Assembly: GCA_027620595.1 (NCBI GenBank)
Contig: JAQCDI010000007.1
Span: forward strand, 1 to 22,822
Direction: 5' to 3'
Length of the DNA stretch: 22,822 nucleotides
Origin: Bacteroidota bacterium
Lineage (GTDB): Bacteria > Bacteroidota > Rhodothermia > Rhodothermales > UBA10348
This document shows positions 15,144-21,722 of this stretch, piece by piece. A program made the translations under genes and the position numbers. The notes below the pieces were generated by a model. The model was not told where the DNA came from, did not search any database, and saw nothing but the letters and a program-made list of their open reading frames with translations. Numbering within the stretch: position 1 is the first letter of the stretch; each line of letters opens with the position of its first letter.

Positions 15144-16370
15144 ATGCTCCAACCCGAGGAACGCGCCCGATATGCCCGCCACCTCCTGCTCCCGCAGGTG
15201 GGAGAAGAGGGACAGCAGCGCCTGAAGGCCGCGTCCATCCTGATTGTTGGCGCCGGTGGACTGGGAGCACCGTTGTTGCAGTACCTGGCCGCGGCCGGCG
15301 TGGGCCGGATCGGCATCGTGGACGACGATGTGGTGAGCCTGAGCAACCTCCAGCGCCAGGTTCTTTTCGGTTCGCCGGATGTGGGACGGCCCAAGGTGGA
15401 CGTTGCCGTGGAGCGGCTGCGCAGCATCAACCCACACGTGATCCTCGAACCGCATCCCATTCGGCTGACGCCGGAAAATGCCATCGGGCTCATCAGCGGG
15501 TATGATCTCGTGGCCGACGGCACCGACAATTTTGCCACCCGCTACCTGGTCAATGATGCCTGCGTCCTGACCGGCCGGCCCAACATCTACGCCTCCATTT
15601 TCCGCTTCGACGGCCAGGTGTCTGTTTTTGGCGCCGAGGACGGGCCCTGCTACCGCTGCCTGTTTCCCGATCCGCCGCCGCCGGGCACGGTGCCATCCTG
15701 CGCCGAGGGCGGCGTATTGGGCGTGCTGCCCGGCCTGGTCGGCTCGATGCAGGCCGCCGAAGCCATCAAATGGATTCTGGGGCTGGGCGAGTCCCTCGTG
15801 GGCCGGCTGCTGTTGGTGGATACCCTCACCATGGACATGCGGATCTTGCGCGTGCCGAGGGACCCCGCTTGTCCCATTTGCGGTGAACATCCGACCATCC
15901 GGGAACTGCAGGACTACGAAGCGTTTTGTGCCGCGCCGACGCCCCCAACTGCGCGGACGCCGGCATCCACATCGGACTCCGCCCGGCCGACGACCCAACC
16001 TGCTTCCTCCGAACCTGTCTCCTCCGATCCCATGTTCTTCGGTCCCCGCATTCCCGAAATCACGGTCCAGCAGTTGCATGCCAAACAGCAGGCCGGCGAG
16101 GAATTCCTGCTGCTCGACGTGCGTCAGCCGGAAGAACAGACCATTGCGCATATTGGTGGCACGCTGGTTCCCATGGACCAGCTCCCGACCCGACTGCCGG
16201 AGCTGGCACCCGATCAGGCAGCCGAAATCGTTGTCATGTGCCGCTCGGGTTCACGCTCTGCCCACGTGGTGGCCTGGATGATGCAGCAGGGCTACACGAA
16301 CGTTTTCAATCTTTCCGGGGGGACCAACGCCTGGTCGCGGAATATCGACCCCTCCGTGCCCGTCTATTGA
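15144..16370 (+). CDS. moeB: Molybdopterin-synthase adenylyltransferase with C-terminal rhodanese domain (MoeB/MoeZ type)
   Basis: Activates the C-terminus of a small sulfur-carrier protein (MoaD or ThiS type) with ATP and, through the rhodanese domain, may transfer sulfur to it. The 408-residue start MLQPEERARYARHLLLPQVG is the family's usual N-terminus; an in-frame ATG at 15027 lies beyond the hairpin and is rejected. Visible are the nucleotide-binding GAGGLG (36-41), DDDVVSLSNLQRQ (60-72), ADGTDNFATRYLVND (124-138), zinc-binding pairs C169/C172 and C243/C246, and the conserved Cys186 (SCAEGGVLG). A Pro/Thr/Ser-rich linker (264-297) leads to a rhodanese domain with active-site loop CRSGSR (Cys366). 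No other molybdenum-cofactor genes are nearby. It is 37 bp upstream of the DUF5916 gene. Confidence 0.95.
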   Translation: MLQPEERARYARHLLLPQVGEEGQQRLKAASILIVGAGGLGAPLLQYLAAAGVGRIGIVDDDVVSLSNLQRQVLFGSPDVGRPKVDVAVERLRSINPHVILEPHPIRLTPENAIGLISGYDLVADGTDNFATRYLVNDACVLTGRPNIYASIFRFDGQVSVFGAEDGPCYRCLFPDPPPPGTVPSCAEGGVLGVLPGLVGSMQAAEAIKWILGLGESLVGRLLLVDTLTMDMRILRVPRDPACPICGEHPTIRELQDYEAFCAAPTPPTARTPASTSDSARPTTQPASSEPVSSDPMFFGPRIPEITVQQLHAKQQAGEEFLLLDVRQPEEQTIAHIGGTLVPMDQLPTRLPELAPDQAAEIVVMCRSGSRSAHVVAWMMQQGYTNVFNLSGGTNAWSRNIDPSVPVY

Positions 16371-16407
16371 CCCGGCACCTCATCCCCCAGTCATCCGAAC
16401 CGAGATC

Positions 16408-18627
16408 GTGATCCGAATCCTTTTGCTGCTGGCGTTCTTCGCCGGACAGGCCGCCCATGCCCAGACTTCCACGCCACTGGCCCGCCTGGGCGGACCGATA
16501 GATCTGGATGGCTATCCGGACGAACTGGCCTGGGAATCCGTGGCGCCGCTCGAGTTGCGCATGTATGAGCCCATTTCGGACGGAGCCATGACGGAGCGCA
16601 CCGAGATCCGGGTGGCCTATGACGATGACTATGTTTACGTATCCGGGCGGATGTTCGACTCGGATCCGTCCCAGATCCGCGCCAATACGTTGTACCGGGA
16701 CCGCTACTCGGGAGACGATACGTTTGCCATCGTGCTGGACACGTACAACGACAACGAGAATGCCCTGTGGTTCTTCACGACGCCCACCGGGGTGCGGTTC
16801 GATATGGCCGTTTCGGACGATGCAGCAGGTTTCGGAGGTGGCGGCAGTTTCGGAGGTGGTTCGGTCAACCAGTCCTGGGATACGTTCTGGGACGTGGTCA
16901 CCCAGGTGGATGAGCGGGGTTGGTTTGCCGAGATGCGCATACCGCACTCCAGCCTCTCCTTCCAGGAAGTGGACGGACAAGTCACGATGGGATTGATTGC
17001 CTATCGGTACATCTCACGCAAGGGCGAGCGCCAGATCTATCCCCTCATCCCACCGAACTGGAGCATGGGCTTCGCAAAGCCCTCCCGCGCTGCCGATGTG
17101 ACGATGCAGGGCATCACCTCCCAGAAGCCACTCTATATCACCCCGTATGTTACGGGGGGCGCCACGGGCCTCAATCAGCTCAATGATGCCGGGACGGCCT
17201 ACACGTATGACAGCGAGTTCACGCGTCAGGCGGGCCTCGACTTCAAGTACGCGTTGACCAGCAACCTGACCCTGGACGCGACGATCCATACGGACTTTGC
17301 CCAAGTCGAGGCCGACGACCAGCAGGTGAACCTGTCCCGGTTCTCCCTCTTCTTTCCCGAGAAGCGCCAGTTTTTCCAGGAGCGCTCGGCCCTCTTCGAC
17401 TTCTCGACCGGACGTCGGGATCGGCTGTTCCACAGTCGGCAGATCGGGATCAACGACGGACAGACGGTCCGCATCCTGGGGGGTGGACGCCTGGTGGGCA
17501 AGGTGGGGGAATGGGATCTGGGCGTGATCAACATGCAGACCGAGTCCCAGGGGGACCTGCCCGCGGAGAACTTCGGGGTGCTTCGCTTGCGCCGGAAAGT
17601 GGTCAATGACCAATCATTTGCGGGTGTCATGGGGACGAGCCGGTTGGGCGACGACGGGTCCTGGAACCTGGCCTATGGCACCGATGCGGTCCTGCGGCTG
17701 GGGGATTTCGAGATACTGGAAATGAAGTGGGCGCAAACCTTCGAGGATGATCTGGTGGATGCCAACGGCGTCTCCCTGACCGGATCGGCCTATGCTTCGG
17801 CTCAGTTGCAGCGTCAGACGGACATCGGCTGGTCCTTCCGTTCCGGTGCCTCGTTTGCCGGCGAGGACTACCGTCCGGGCGTCGGATTCGTGCAGCGGAC
17901 CGACTACTGGTCCTATTCCTGGGACGTGCAGTATGGCTGGCTCATGGATGACGAAGCCGCGCTCAAGACGCATGATGGCTCCCTTTACGGAAGTGCCTAC
18001 ATGCGTAATGAGGACGGTTCGCTCGAATCCCTCCGGACGGGGGGAAGCTGGGACTTCGATTTCAAGTCCAGTGCGGGTGCCCGCTTCAGTTTCAACTACC
18101 TGGTGGAGGATCTGACGGAGGACCTTTCGTTTCCGAAGGACACCTCTGTGCCTGCCGGGCGGCACGGTTACCTGGAGTCGGAGGCCCGGTACAGCATGCC
18201 CGACGGTGGGCTGTTCCGTGGGAGCGTGGAAGTGCGCGGGGGGTCTTTCTTCGATGGATGGCGCTATGGCGCGCAGATATCTCCGACCTGGAACGTCAAT
18301 CGGTTCATTGAATTGTCAGGCTCCTACGAGTTCACCCGGCTCGAATTCCCCGACCGGGACCAGCAGGCCAACATCCACCTTGTGGGCGTCCGTTCCCAGA
18401 TCGGCCTCAACACGAAGCTGTCCCTCAACGGATTCCTGCAGTACAATACGTCGGCCAACATCGTGGCCTCCAACCTGCGGTTCCGCTACAACATGGCCGA
18501 GGGCAATGACCTCTGGATCGTGTACACCGAGAACCTGAATACCGATCGATTCCGCGAAACACCGGTCCTCCCGACCTCGCGCAATCGGACGGTCCTGCTC
18601 AAATACACCTACACCTTCATCCGATGA
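16408..18627 (+). CDS. DUF5916 outer-membrane protein with CBM9-like N-domain
   Basis: Exported, probably outer-membrane protein; function unknown. A GTG start at 16408 gives a signal peptide (MIRILLLLAFFAGQAAHAQ) and 739 residues. The N-terminal domain (about residues 25-225) has the family-9 carbohydrate-binding layout: IDLDGYPDELAWESV, EIRVAYDDDYVYVSGRMFD, DDTFAIVLDTYNDNENALWFF. A Gly/Ser loop (GGGGSFGGGS) interrupts it near residue 142. The rest matches DUF5916: LDFKYALTSNLTLDATIHTD, FAQVEADDQQVNLSRFSLFF and PEKRQFFQE, then many amphipathic strands ending in the aromatic-rich LKYTYTFIR typical of outer-membrane barrels. The stop overlaps the start of the lipoprotein gene by 4 bp, implying coupled translation. 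Confidence 0.92.
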   Translation: MIRILLLLAFFAGQAAHAQTSTPLARLGGPIDLDGYPDELAWESVAPLELRMYEPISDGAMTERTEIRVAYDDDYVYVSGRMFDSDPSQIRANTLYRDRYSGDDTFAIVLDTYNDNENALWFFTTPTGVRFDMAVSDDAAGFGGGGSFGGGSVNQSWDTFWDVVTQVDERGWFAEMRIPHSSLSFQEVDGQVTMGLIAYRYISRKGERQIYPLIPPNWSMGFAKPSRAADVTMQGITSQKPLYITPYVTGGATGLNQLNDAGTAYTYDSEFTRQAGLDFKYALTSNLTLDATIHTDFAQVEADDQQVNLSRFSLFFPEKRQFFQERSALFDFSTGRRDRLFHSRQIGINDGQTVRILGGGRLVGKVGEWDLGVINMQTESQGDLPAENFGVLRLRRKVVNDQSFAGVMGTSRLGDDGSWNLAYGTDAVLRLGDFEILEMKWAQTFEDDLVDANGVSLTGSAYASAQLQRQTDIGWSFRSGASFAGEDYRPGVGFVQRTDYWSYSWDVQYGWLMDDEAALKTHDGSLYGSAYMRNEDGSLESLRTGGSWDFDFKSSAGARFSFNYLVEDLTEDLSFPKDTSVPAGRHGYLESEARYSMPDGGLFRGSVEVRGGSFFDGWRYGAQISPTWNVNRFIELSGSYEFTRLEFPDRDQQANIHLVGVRSQIGLNTKLSLNGFLQYNTSANIVASNLRFRYNMAEGNDLWIVYTENLNTDRFRETPVLPTSRNRTVLLKYTYTFIR

Positions 18628-19400
18628 GTCGTTTCCTGCCCGTCCTCCTGCTTACCCTTTCCCTGTCCGCCTGTTCGGGCAAACCGTCGGGCCCCAAAGA
18701 TGGTCGCGATGTCATCACGGCCATGCAGGAGCGCTACGCCGATTCCTGGTACGAGACCCTGACTTTCGTCCAGACCACCATCCAGTTCCGACCGGGAGCT
18801 GCGCCGGACACGACCCTCTGGTGGGAAGGCATCCGCATTCCGGGTGAGCTCCGGATCGATATCGGTGGGCCGGATACGGGTGACGCCATGGTCTTCCGGC
18901 AGGATTCCCTCTACATGATCCGCGCCCATCAGGTGGCGGCGGCCGCACCGACCATGCATCCTCTGCTGATCCTGGGTTTCGACGTGTACGGCCAGCCTGC
19001 TGAGGAGACGATTGCCAAGCTGGATTCCCTGGGATTCGATCTGGATCGGATCCACAGTGCAGAATGGCAGGGACGTCCGGCCTGGGTCGTGGGCACGGAC
19101 ATTCCCGGGGACACGCAGGAGCCCCAGTTCTGGATCGACCAGGAACGGTTGGTCTTCGTCCGCATGACCCAGCGGGTCGGCATGGATCTGGAATCGTTGC
19201 AGGACATCCGGTTCGACAATTATCAGCCGCTGGGTGAGGGTTGGATTGCGCCCGAAGTACGGTTCGCCGTCGACTCGACGCTGACGCTGGTTGAGCTCTA
19301 TGAGGACATCCGGGTGGGAGTCGATTTCTCCGAGGGCTTCTTCGAGCCCGCCTCTTTCAGTACCGCCCCCCATTGGGCCGCAACGACTTCGGGCGAGTAG
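18624..19400 (+). CDS. Lipoprotein, LolA/outer-membrane-lipoprotein-sorting-like
   Basis: A 258-residue lipoprotein with a clear lipobox (FLPVLLLTLSLSAC, lipid Cys17). The body reads as successive beta-strands: SWYETLTFVQTTIQF, TTLWWEGIRIPGELRIDIG, DAMVFRQDSLYMI, PAWVVGTD, PQFWIDQERLVFVRM. This resembles the half-barrel of LolA/LolB-like proteins, but the match is by eye only. Its ATG overlaps the DUF5916 stop (ATGA at 18624-18627), so the two are probably made together and may work together at the outer membrane. It ends 6 bp from the convergent pentapeptide-repeat gene. Confidence 0.85.
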   Translation: MSRFLPVLLLTLSLSACSGKPSGPKDGRDVITAMQERYADSWYETLTFVQTTIQFRPGAAPDTTLWWEGIRIPGELRIDIGGPDTGDAMVFRQDSLYMIRAHQVAAAAPTMHPLLILGFDVYGQPAEETIAKLDSLGFDLDRIHSAEWQGRPAWVVGTDIPGDTQEPQFWIDQERLVFVRMTQRVGMDLESLQDIRFDNYQPLGEGWIAPEVRFAVDSTLTLVELYEDIRVGVDFSEGFFEPASFSTAPHWAATTSGE

Positions 19401-19406
19401 GCCCGT

Positions 19407-19946
19407 TCAGCCCGATTTCTTCCGCTCCACGGGAGGCATGCCGATCGGCAGGATGGCTCCTTCGGTAATCACATCCTGCAGGGAAGCGCCCGTCAGGTTG
19501 GCTCCGGACAGGTCGGCGCCCGTCAGGATGGTTTCCCGCAATCGGGCTCCCTGCAGCTGGGCACCGCGCAGGATCGTGTTGAACAGGATGGCTTCCGAGA
19601 GGCGGCAGTCTTCCATTTTCGCTTCCGTGAAGTCGGCAAACGTCAGCGTGGCAAAGCTCATGTCCACGCCATTGAGCCGACAACCGCGCGCAGAAACGTG
19701 ACTCAGGTCGGTTCCTGTCAGGTTGCCCCCGCGCAGGTCGGCTCCGTCAAGGTTGGCCCGTTCGAGTTCGGCCACCGTCAGCAAGGCTCCGCGCAGGTCG
19801 GCCCCGGACAGGTTGATGGTCTGCAGCCATCGGCCGGTCAGATCCACACCGCTCAGGTCCGGTGTGACGTCCGGATGCTCGCTGCGCCAGATATTCCAGA
19901 CAGCGACGCCCGATTCAAGGATATGCAGGTGTTCGGCGTTGGCCAC
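19407..19946 (-). CDS. Pentapeptide-repeat protein
   Basis: A 179-residue protein beginning MANAEHLHILESGVAVWNIW from a GTG start. That N-terminus closely follows the usual one of this pentapeptide family and decides the start. From about residue 30 to 165 it is built of A(D/N)LxG-type pentapeptides, for example DLSGVDLTG, NLSGADLRGALL, ANLDGADLRGGNLTGTDLS and TGADLSGANLTGASL. This forms a right-handed quadrilateral beta-helix. Function is unknown; some relatives mimic DNA and protect gyrase, but nothing here indicates that. No signal peptide, so cytoplasmic. No clear ribosome site was seen. Confidence 0.93.
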   Translation of the reverse strand: MANAEHLHILESGVAVWNIWRSEHPDVTPDLSGVDLTGRWLQTINLSGADLRGALLTVAELERANLDGADLRGGNLTGTDLSHVSARGCRLNGVDMSFATLTFADFTEAKMEDCRLSEAILFNTILRGAQLQGARLRETILTGADLSGANLTGASLQDVITEGAILPIGMPPVERKKSG

Positions 19947-20001
19947 GGCAGTGCGTCAAGGGGAAAGAACGATAGGATCTTCGCCGCAGAATTGCGACCC
20001 G

Positions 20002-20015
20002 ACCCTTGCAAGGGT
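20002..20015. repeat. Perfect 14-bp palindrome upstream of pentapeptide gene
   Basis: ACCCTTGCAAGGGT is a perfect palindrome in the 146-bp spacer between the pentapeptide gene start (19946, leftward) and the small ORF at 20093. Its position 56 bp before the GTG suits an operator. No regulator is implied. Confidence 0.45.
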
Positions 20016-20092
20016 ACGCAGAAATGACGTTTGTTGGCGCAACCCACATTCCGCCATGGGGGTAAACCCACGGAAGAAGATCCTGCACGTCC

Positions 20093-20308
20093 ATGCTCAC
20101 CTTTCTCCTCCTTCTGATGACAGCGCTGGCCTGGCGCCTCGGCGCATTCGAGGAGTGGCAGCGCCACCGGCAATTGGCGGCGTTCGATCGGGACCTGTGG
20201 CTGGAAATCGACGAAGCATCGTGGGAGGACCGGCAGGAAGCGTTCCGACGTAAACAGGGCCCGATCGGGCATCGCAGGGCGCATCTGAGACTGGGAAGGC
20301 GGCGCTGA
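20093..20308 (+). CDS. Possible small single-pass membrane protein
   Basis: A 71-residue ORF with a hydrophobic N-terminus (MLTFLLLLMTALAWRLGAF), then a charged region (EEWQRHRQLAAFDRDLWLEI, DEASWEDRQEAFRRKQG) and an Arg-rich tail. The layout, a short membrane anchor plus a cytoplasmic helix, is plausible, and codon use in the first 55 codons resembles neighbouring genes. There is a weak purine-rich stretch (GGAAGAAGA) about 15 bases upstream. No family is recognised. It may also be a chance ORF. The hairpin at 20344-20363 lies 36 bp after its stop. Confidence 0.4.
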   Translation: MLTFLLLLMTALAWRLGAFEEWQRHRQLAAFDRDLWLEIDEASWEDRQEAFRRKQGPIGHRRAHLRLGRRR

Positions 20309-20343
20309 CCGACCCCATCGACAGCCTTCGCTACGAATGAGCG

Positions 20344-20363
20344 TTGGGGGCTACAGCCCCCAA
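20344..20363 (+). terminator. Strong hairpin after the small ORF
   Basis: TTGGGGGCT-AC-AGCCCCCAA forms nine perfect base pairs with a two-base tip. Only a weak T-containing tail (GTCTTGTGT) follows, so it is at best an imperfect intrinsic terminator. It directly adjoins the first unit of the repeat array and may be part of that element. Confidence 0.45.
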
Positions 20364-20365
20364 GT

Positions 20366-20580
20366 CTTGTGTATCGACCTGTACAAGTCGTTATCTGGCG
20401 AAGTCGACAGAGCTGCGCCACCCTGTAAGCCGAGTTATACAGGTCAATACTGAGGATTGTGGCGGGACGGCACACCCCCTCCTTGAACCGAGTTGTACAA
20501 GTCGGTACAAAGGGCTTCGGCGGGGTGCGCACGCTCTCCTTGATGTCGAGTTGTACAGGTCGGTACTGAGGGTAGTGCCC
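20366..20580. repeat. Array of four degenerate palindromic repeats at 56-58 bp spacing
   Basis: The 339-bp stretch 20309-20647 holds no gene; most of it is this array. The 18-bp cores are TCGACCTGTACAAGTCGT (20374), CCGAGTTATACAGGTCAA (20430), CCGAGTTGTACAAGTCGG (20488) and TCGAGTTGTACAGGTCGG (20546). Spacings are 56, 58 and 58 bp. Each core is a near-palindrome centred on TGTACA (TATACA in the second). Similarity extends outward: CTT or CCTG about eight bases before and TACNNAGG after, giving a ~34-bp conserved unit. The GC-rich linkers between units also resemble each other. A fifth copy lies at 4610-4643. No open reading frame through the array looks real. Confidence 0.8.
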
Positions 20581-20608
20581 ACCCGGTCAGCACTTGCCCG
20601 GAAATAGA

Positions 20609-20640
20609 AGACCCCGGCCCTGCAAGCAGGACCGGGGTCT
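20609..20640 (-). terminator. Terminator of tRNA-Ala
   Basis: AGACCCCGG and CCGGGGTCT pair perfectly, with a further CCTG/CAGG inside after one mismatch and a CAAG tip. Read leftward, the hairpin lies just after the tRNA 3' end and is followed by CTTCTATTTC, a moderate U-rich tail. Confidence 0.75.
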
Positions 20641-20647
20641 GGGGGAG

Positions 20648-20720
20648 TGGAGCTAAGCGGAGTCGAACCGCTGACCTCTTGAATGCCATTCAAGCGCTCT
20701 ACCAGCTGAGCTATAGCCCC
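20648..20720 (-). tRNA. tRNA-Ala(GGC)
   Basis: Read leftward from 20720, a 73-base cloverleaf can be drawn. The acceptor stem pairs GGGGCTA with TAGCTCC (one G-U), the D arm is GCTC-AGCTGGTA-GAGC, the anticodon stem is CTTGA/TCAAG with loop ATGGCAT, and the T arm contains GGTTCGACTCC. The anticodon is GGC, for alanine. The discriminator is A, and CCA is not encoded, since CTC follows. It stands alone, between the repeat array with its terminator and mreD. Confidence 0.97.
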
Positions 20721-20758
20721 GAGGTCTTCGGCCCGCGCATGGCGCAGGACGAGCATGA

Positions 20759-20788
20759 AATATAACGCCACTGACAAACGGGAGGCAA
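20759..20788 (-). promoter_or_regulatory. Probable promoter of tRNA-Ala
   Basis: Read leftward, TTGCCT (20788-20783) and TATATT (20764-20759) are separated by 18 bp in an otherwise GC-rich stretch. The -10 box lies 38 bp before the mature tRNA 5' end, leaving room for a short leader. Confidence 0.5.
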
Positions 20789-20843
20789 GAAAAGCCGGTG
20801 GCAGGCCAGCCCGATCCATCATCATTTCACGAGCCGACCGCGC

Positions 20844-21314
20844 TCAGCGATACGAGAACAGCGAAGCCAACGTGCCCACGAAAGCGGTGTAGAGCGCGCT
20901 GCCGATCCACAATCCGGTGACCAGGAAGGCATTGCGCGCGCCCGCCTGCAGGGCCAGGAGCGTCACGAAAATGCCGTTGTGGACCAGCGCCACAACCAGT
21001 CCTCCGAGGAATGCCTGGCGGGGGAGGATCAGCAGGCCTTCGCGTTCGGAGCTCGGAAACAGGCCCAGGGTGAAGCCGATGATGGTCTTGACCAGCATGT
21101 GCAGGCCCCACGTGGCATACACCGCGTCCATCAGGAAGCCGAACACGAAGCCGCCCACGGCACCCCATTGCCGCCCCTTGCGCACACCCAGCCACGCCAC
21201 GAAGAGCAGGACCACGTCCGGGTACGCCCCCCAGAGGGTGAGCCGGCCGAGCATGAGCCACTGCACGACGAAGATGCCGAGGCCGGTAAGCAGGATGCGG
21301 AGGAATGCGGGCAT
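20844..21314 (-). CDS. mreD: Rod shape-determining protein MreD
   Basis: Inner-membrane part of the elongation machinery that guides lateral wall synthesis with MreB and MreC. The 156-residue product has the family's length and about five membrane segments, starting LRILLTGLGIFVVQWLMLG. Family-like blocks are GAYPDVVLLFVAWLGVRKG (29-47), GAVGGFVFGFLMDAVYATWG (51-70) with its conserved G-x-x-x-G/D pattern, and LHMLVKTIIGFTLGLF (71-86). The start at 21314 fits the usual short N-terminus. Unusually, no mreC precedes it; the upstream neighbour is the divergent DUF3098 gene, across a 144-bp spacer. Confidence 0.88.
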   Translation of the reverse strand: MPAFLRILLTGLGIFVVQWLMLGRLTLWGAYPDVVLLFVAWLGVRKGRQWGAVGGFVFGFLMDAVYATWGLHMLVKTIIGFTLGLFPSSEREGLLILPRQAFLGGLVVALVHNGIFVTLLALQAGARNAFLVTGLWIGSALYTAFVGTLASLFSYR

Positions 21315-21458
21315 GGGTAAATATGGATTGCGCGGAATCTACGAAGGCTGCGGGGCCAATCCTCGGGAATTTGCCACGGAGCCGGCAATCGGAAACGGAA
21401 CCTGCCCAGTCGGCCGGGGTTGGGTGGACGGTCTTTCCTTCCATCCCAGCTGACCCCC

Positions 21459-21722
21459 ATGGCTGAACGCACGAAACGATCCGCAGGACGCCGCGCCCGC
21501 CCCTCGCGCCAGCGTGGCGTCATGGTGTTCACCCGTACCAACTACCTGCTGCTCCTGCTCGGTCTGGCGCTCGTAGTCGTGGGATACGTAATCATGCGCT
21601 GGGAAAACGAAATGGATGGCTTCATCTCCCTGTACGTGGCGCCCCTGATGATCCTGGGCGGTTACATCGAGATCATCTGGGCCATCCTGTGGCGCCCGAA
21701 GGCAGAAGAAGCGTCCGCCTAG
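21459..21722 (+). CDS. DUF3098 family small membrane protein
   Basis: An 87-residue protein of a family found in Bacteroidota. The ATG at 21459 is chosen because the family has a short basic N-terminus; the in-frame ATG at 21420 is less likely. After the basic tail (RTKRSAGRRARPSRQRG) comes the hallmark MVFTRTNYLLLLLGLALVVV, then GYVIMRWENE and a second membrane segment (VAPLMILGGYIEIIWAIL). It probably acts in the inner membrane; function unknown. Its TAG stop overlaps the TAG of the convergent NamZ gene. It is divergent from mreD. Confidence 0.88.
   Translation: MAERTKRSAGRRARPSRQRGVMVFTRTNYLLLLLGLALVVVGYVIMRWENEMDGFISLYVAPLMILGGYIEIIWAILWRPKAEEASA

Noticed and set aside
15029..15538. N-terminal extension of the DUF819 protein
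   Set aside because: The extension is low-complexity, antisense to moeB, and the family starts at the first membrane segment after MSHSVY.
19931..20532. 205-codon minus-strand ORF through the repeat array
   Set aside because: It owes its length to the repeats (recurring CTTR/LYNS-like pieces) and to GC bias, and crosses the hairpin at 20344.
20366..20580. CRISPR array
   Set aside because: The repeats differ from one another at many positions, the intervals between them also resemble each other, and no cas gene is present.
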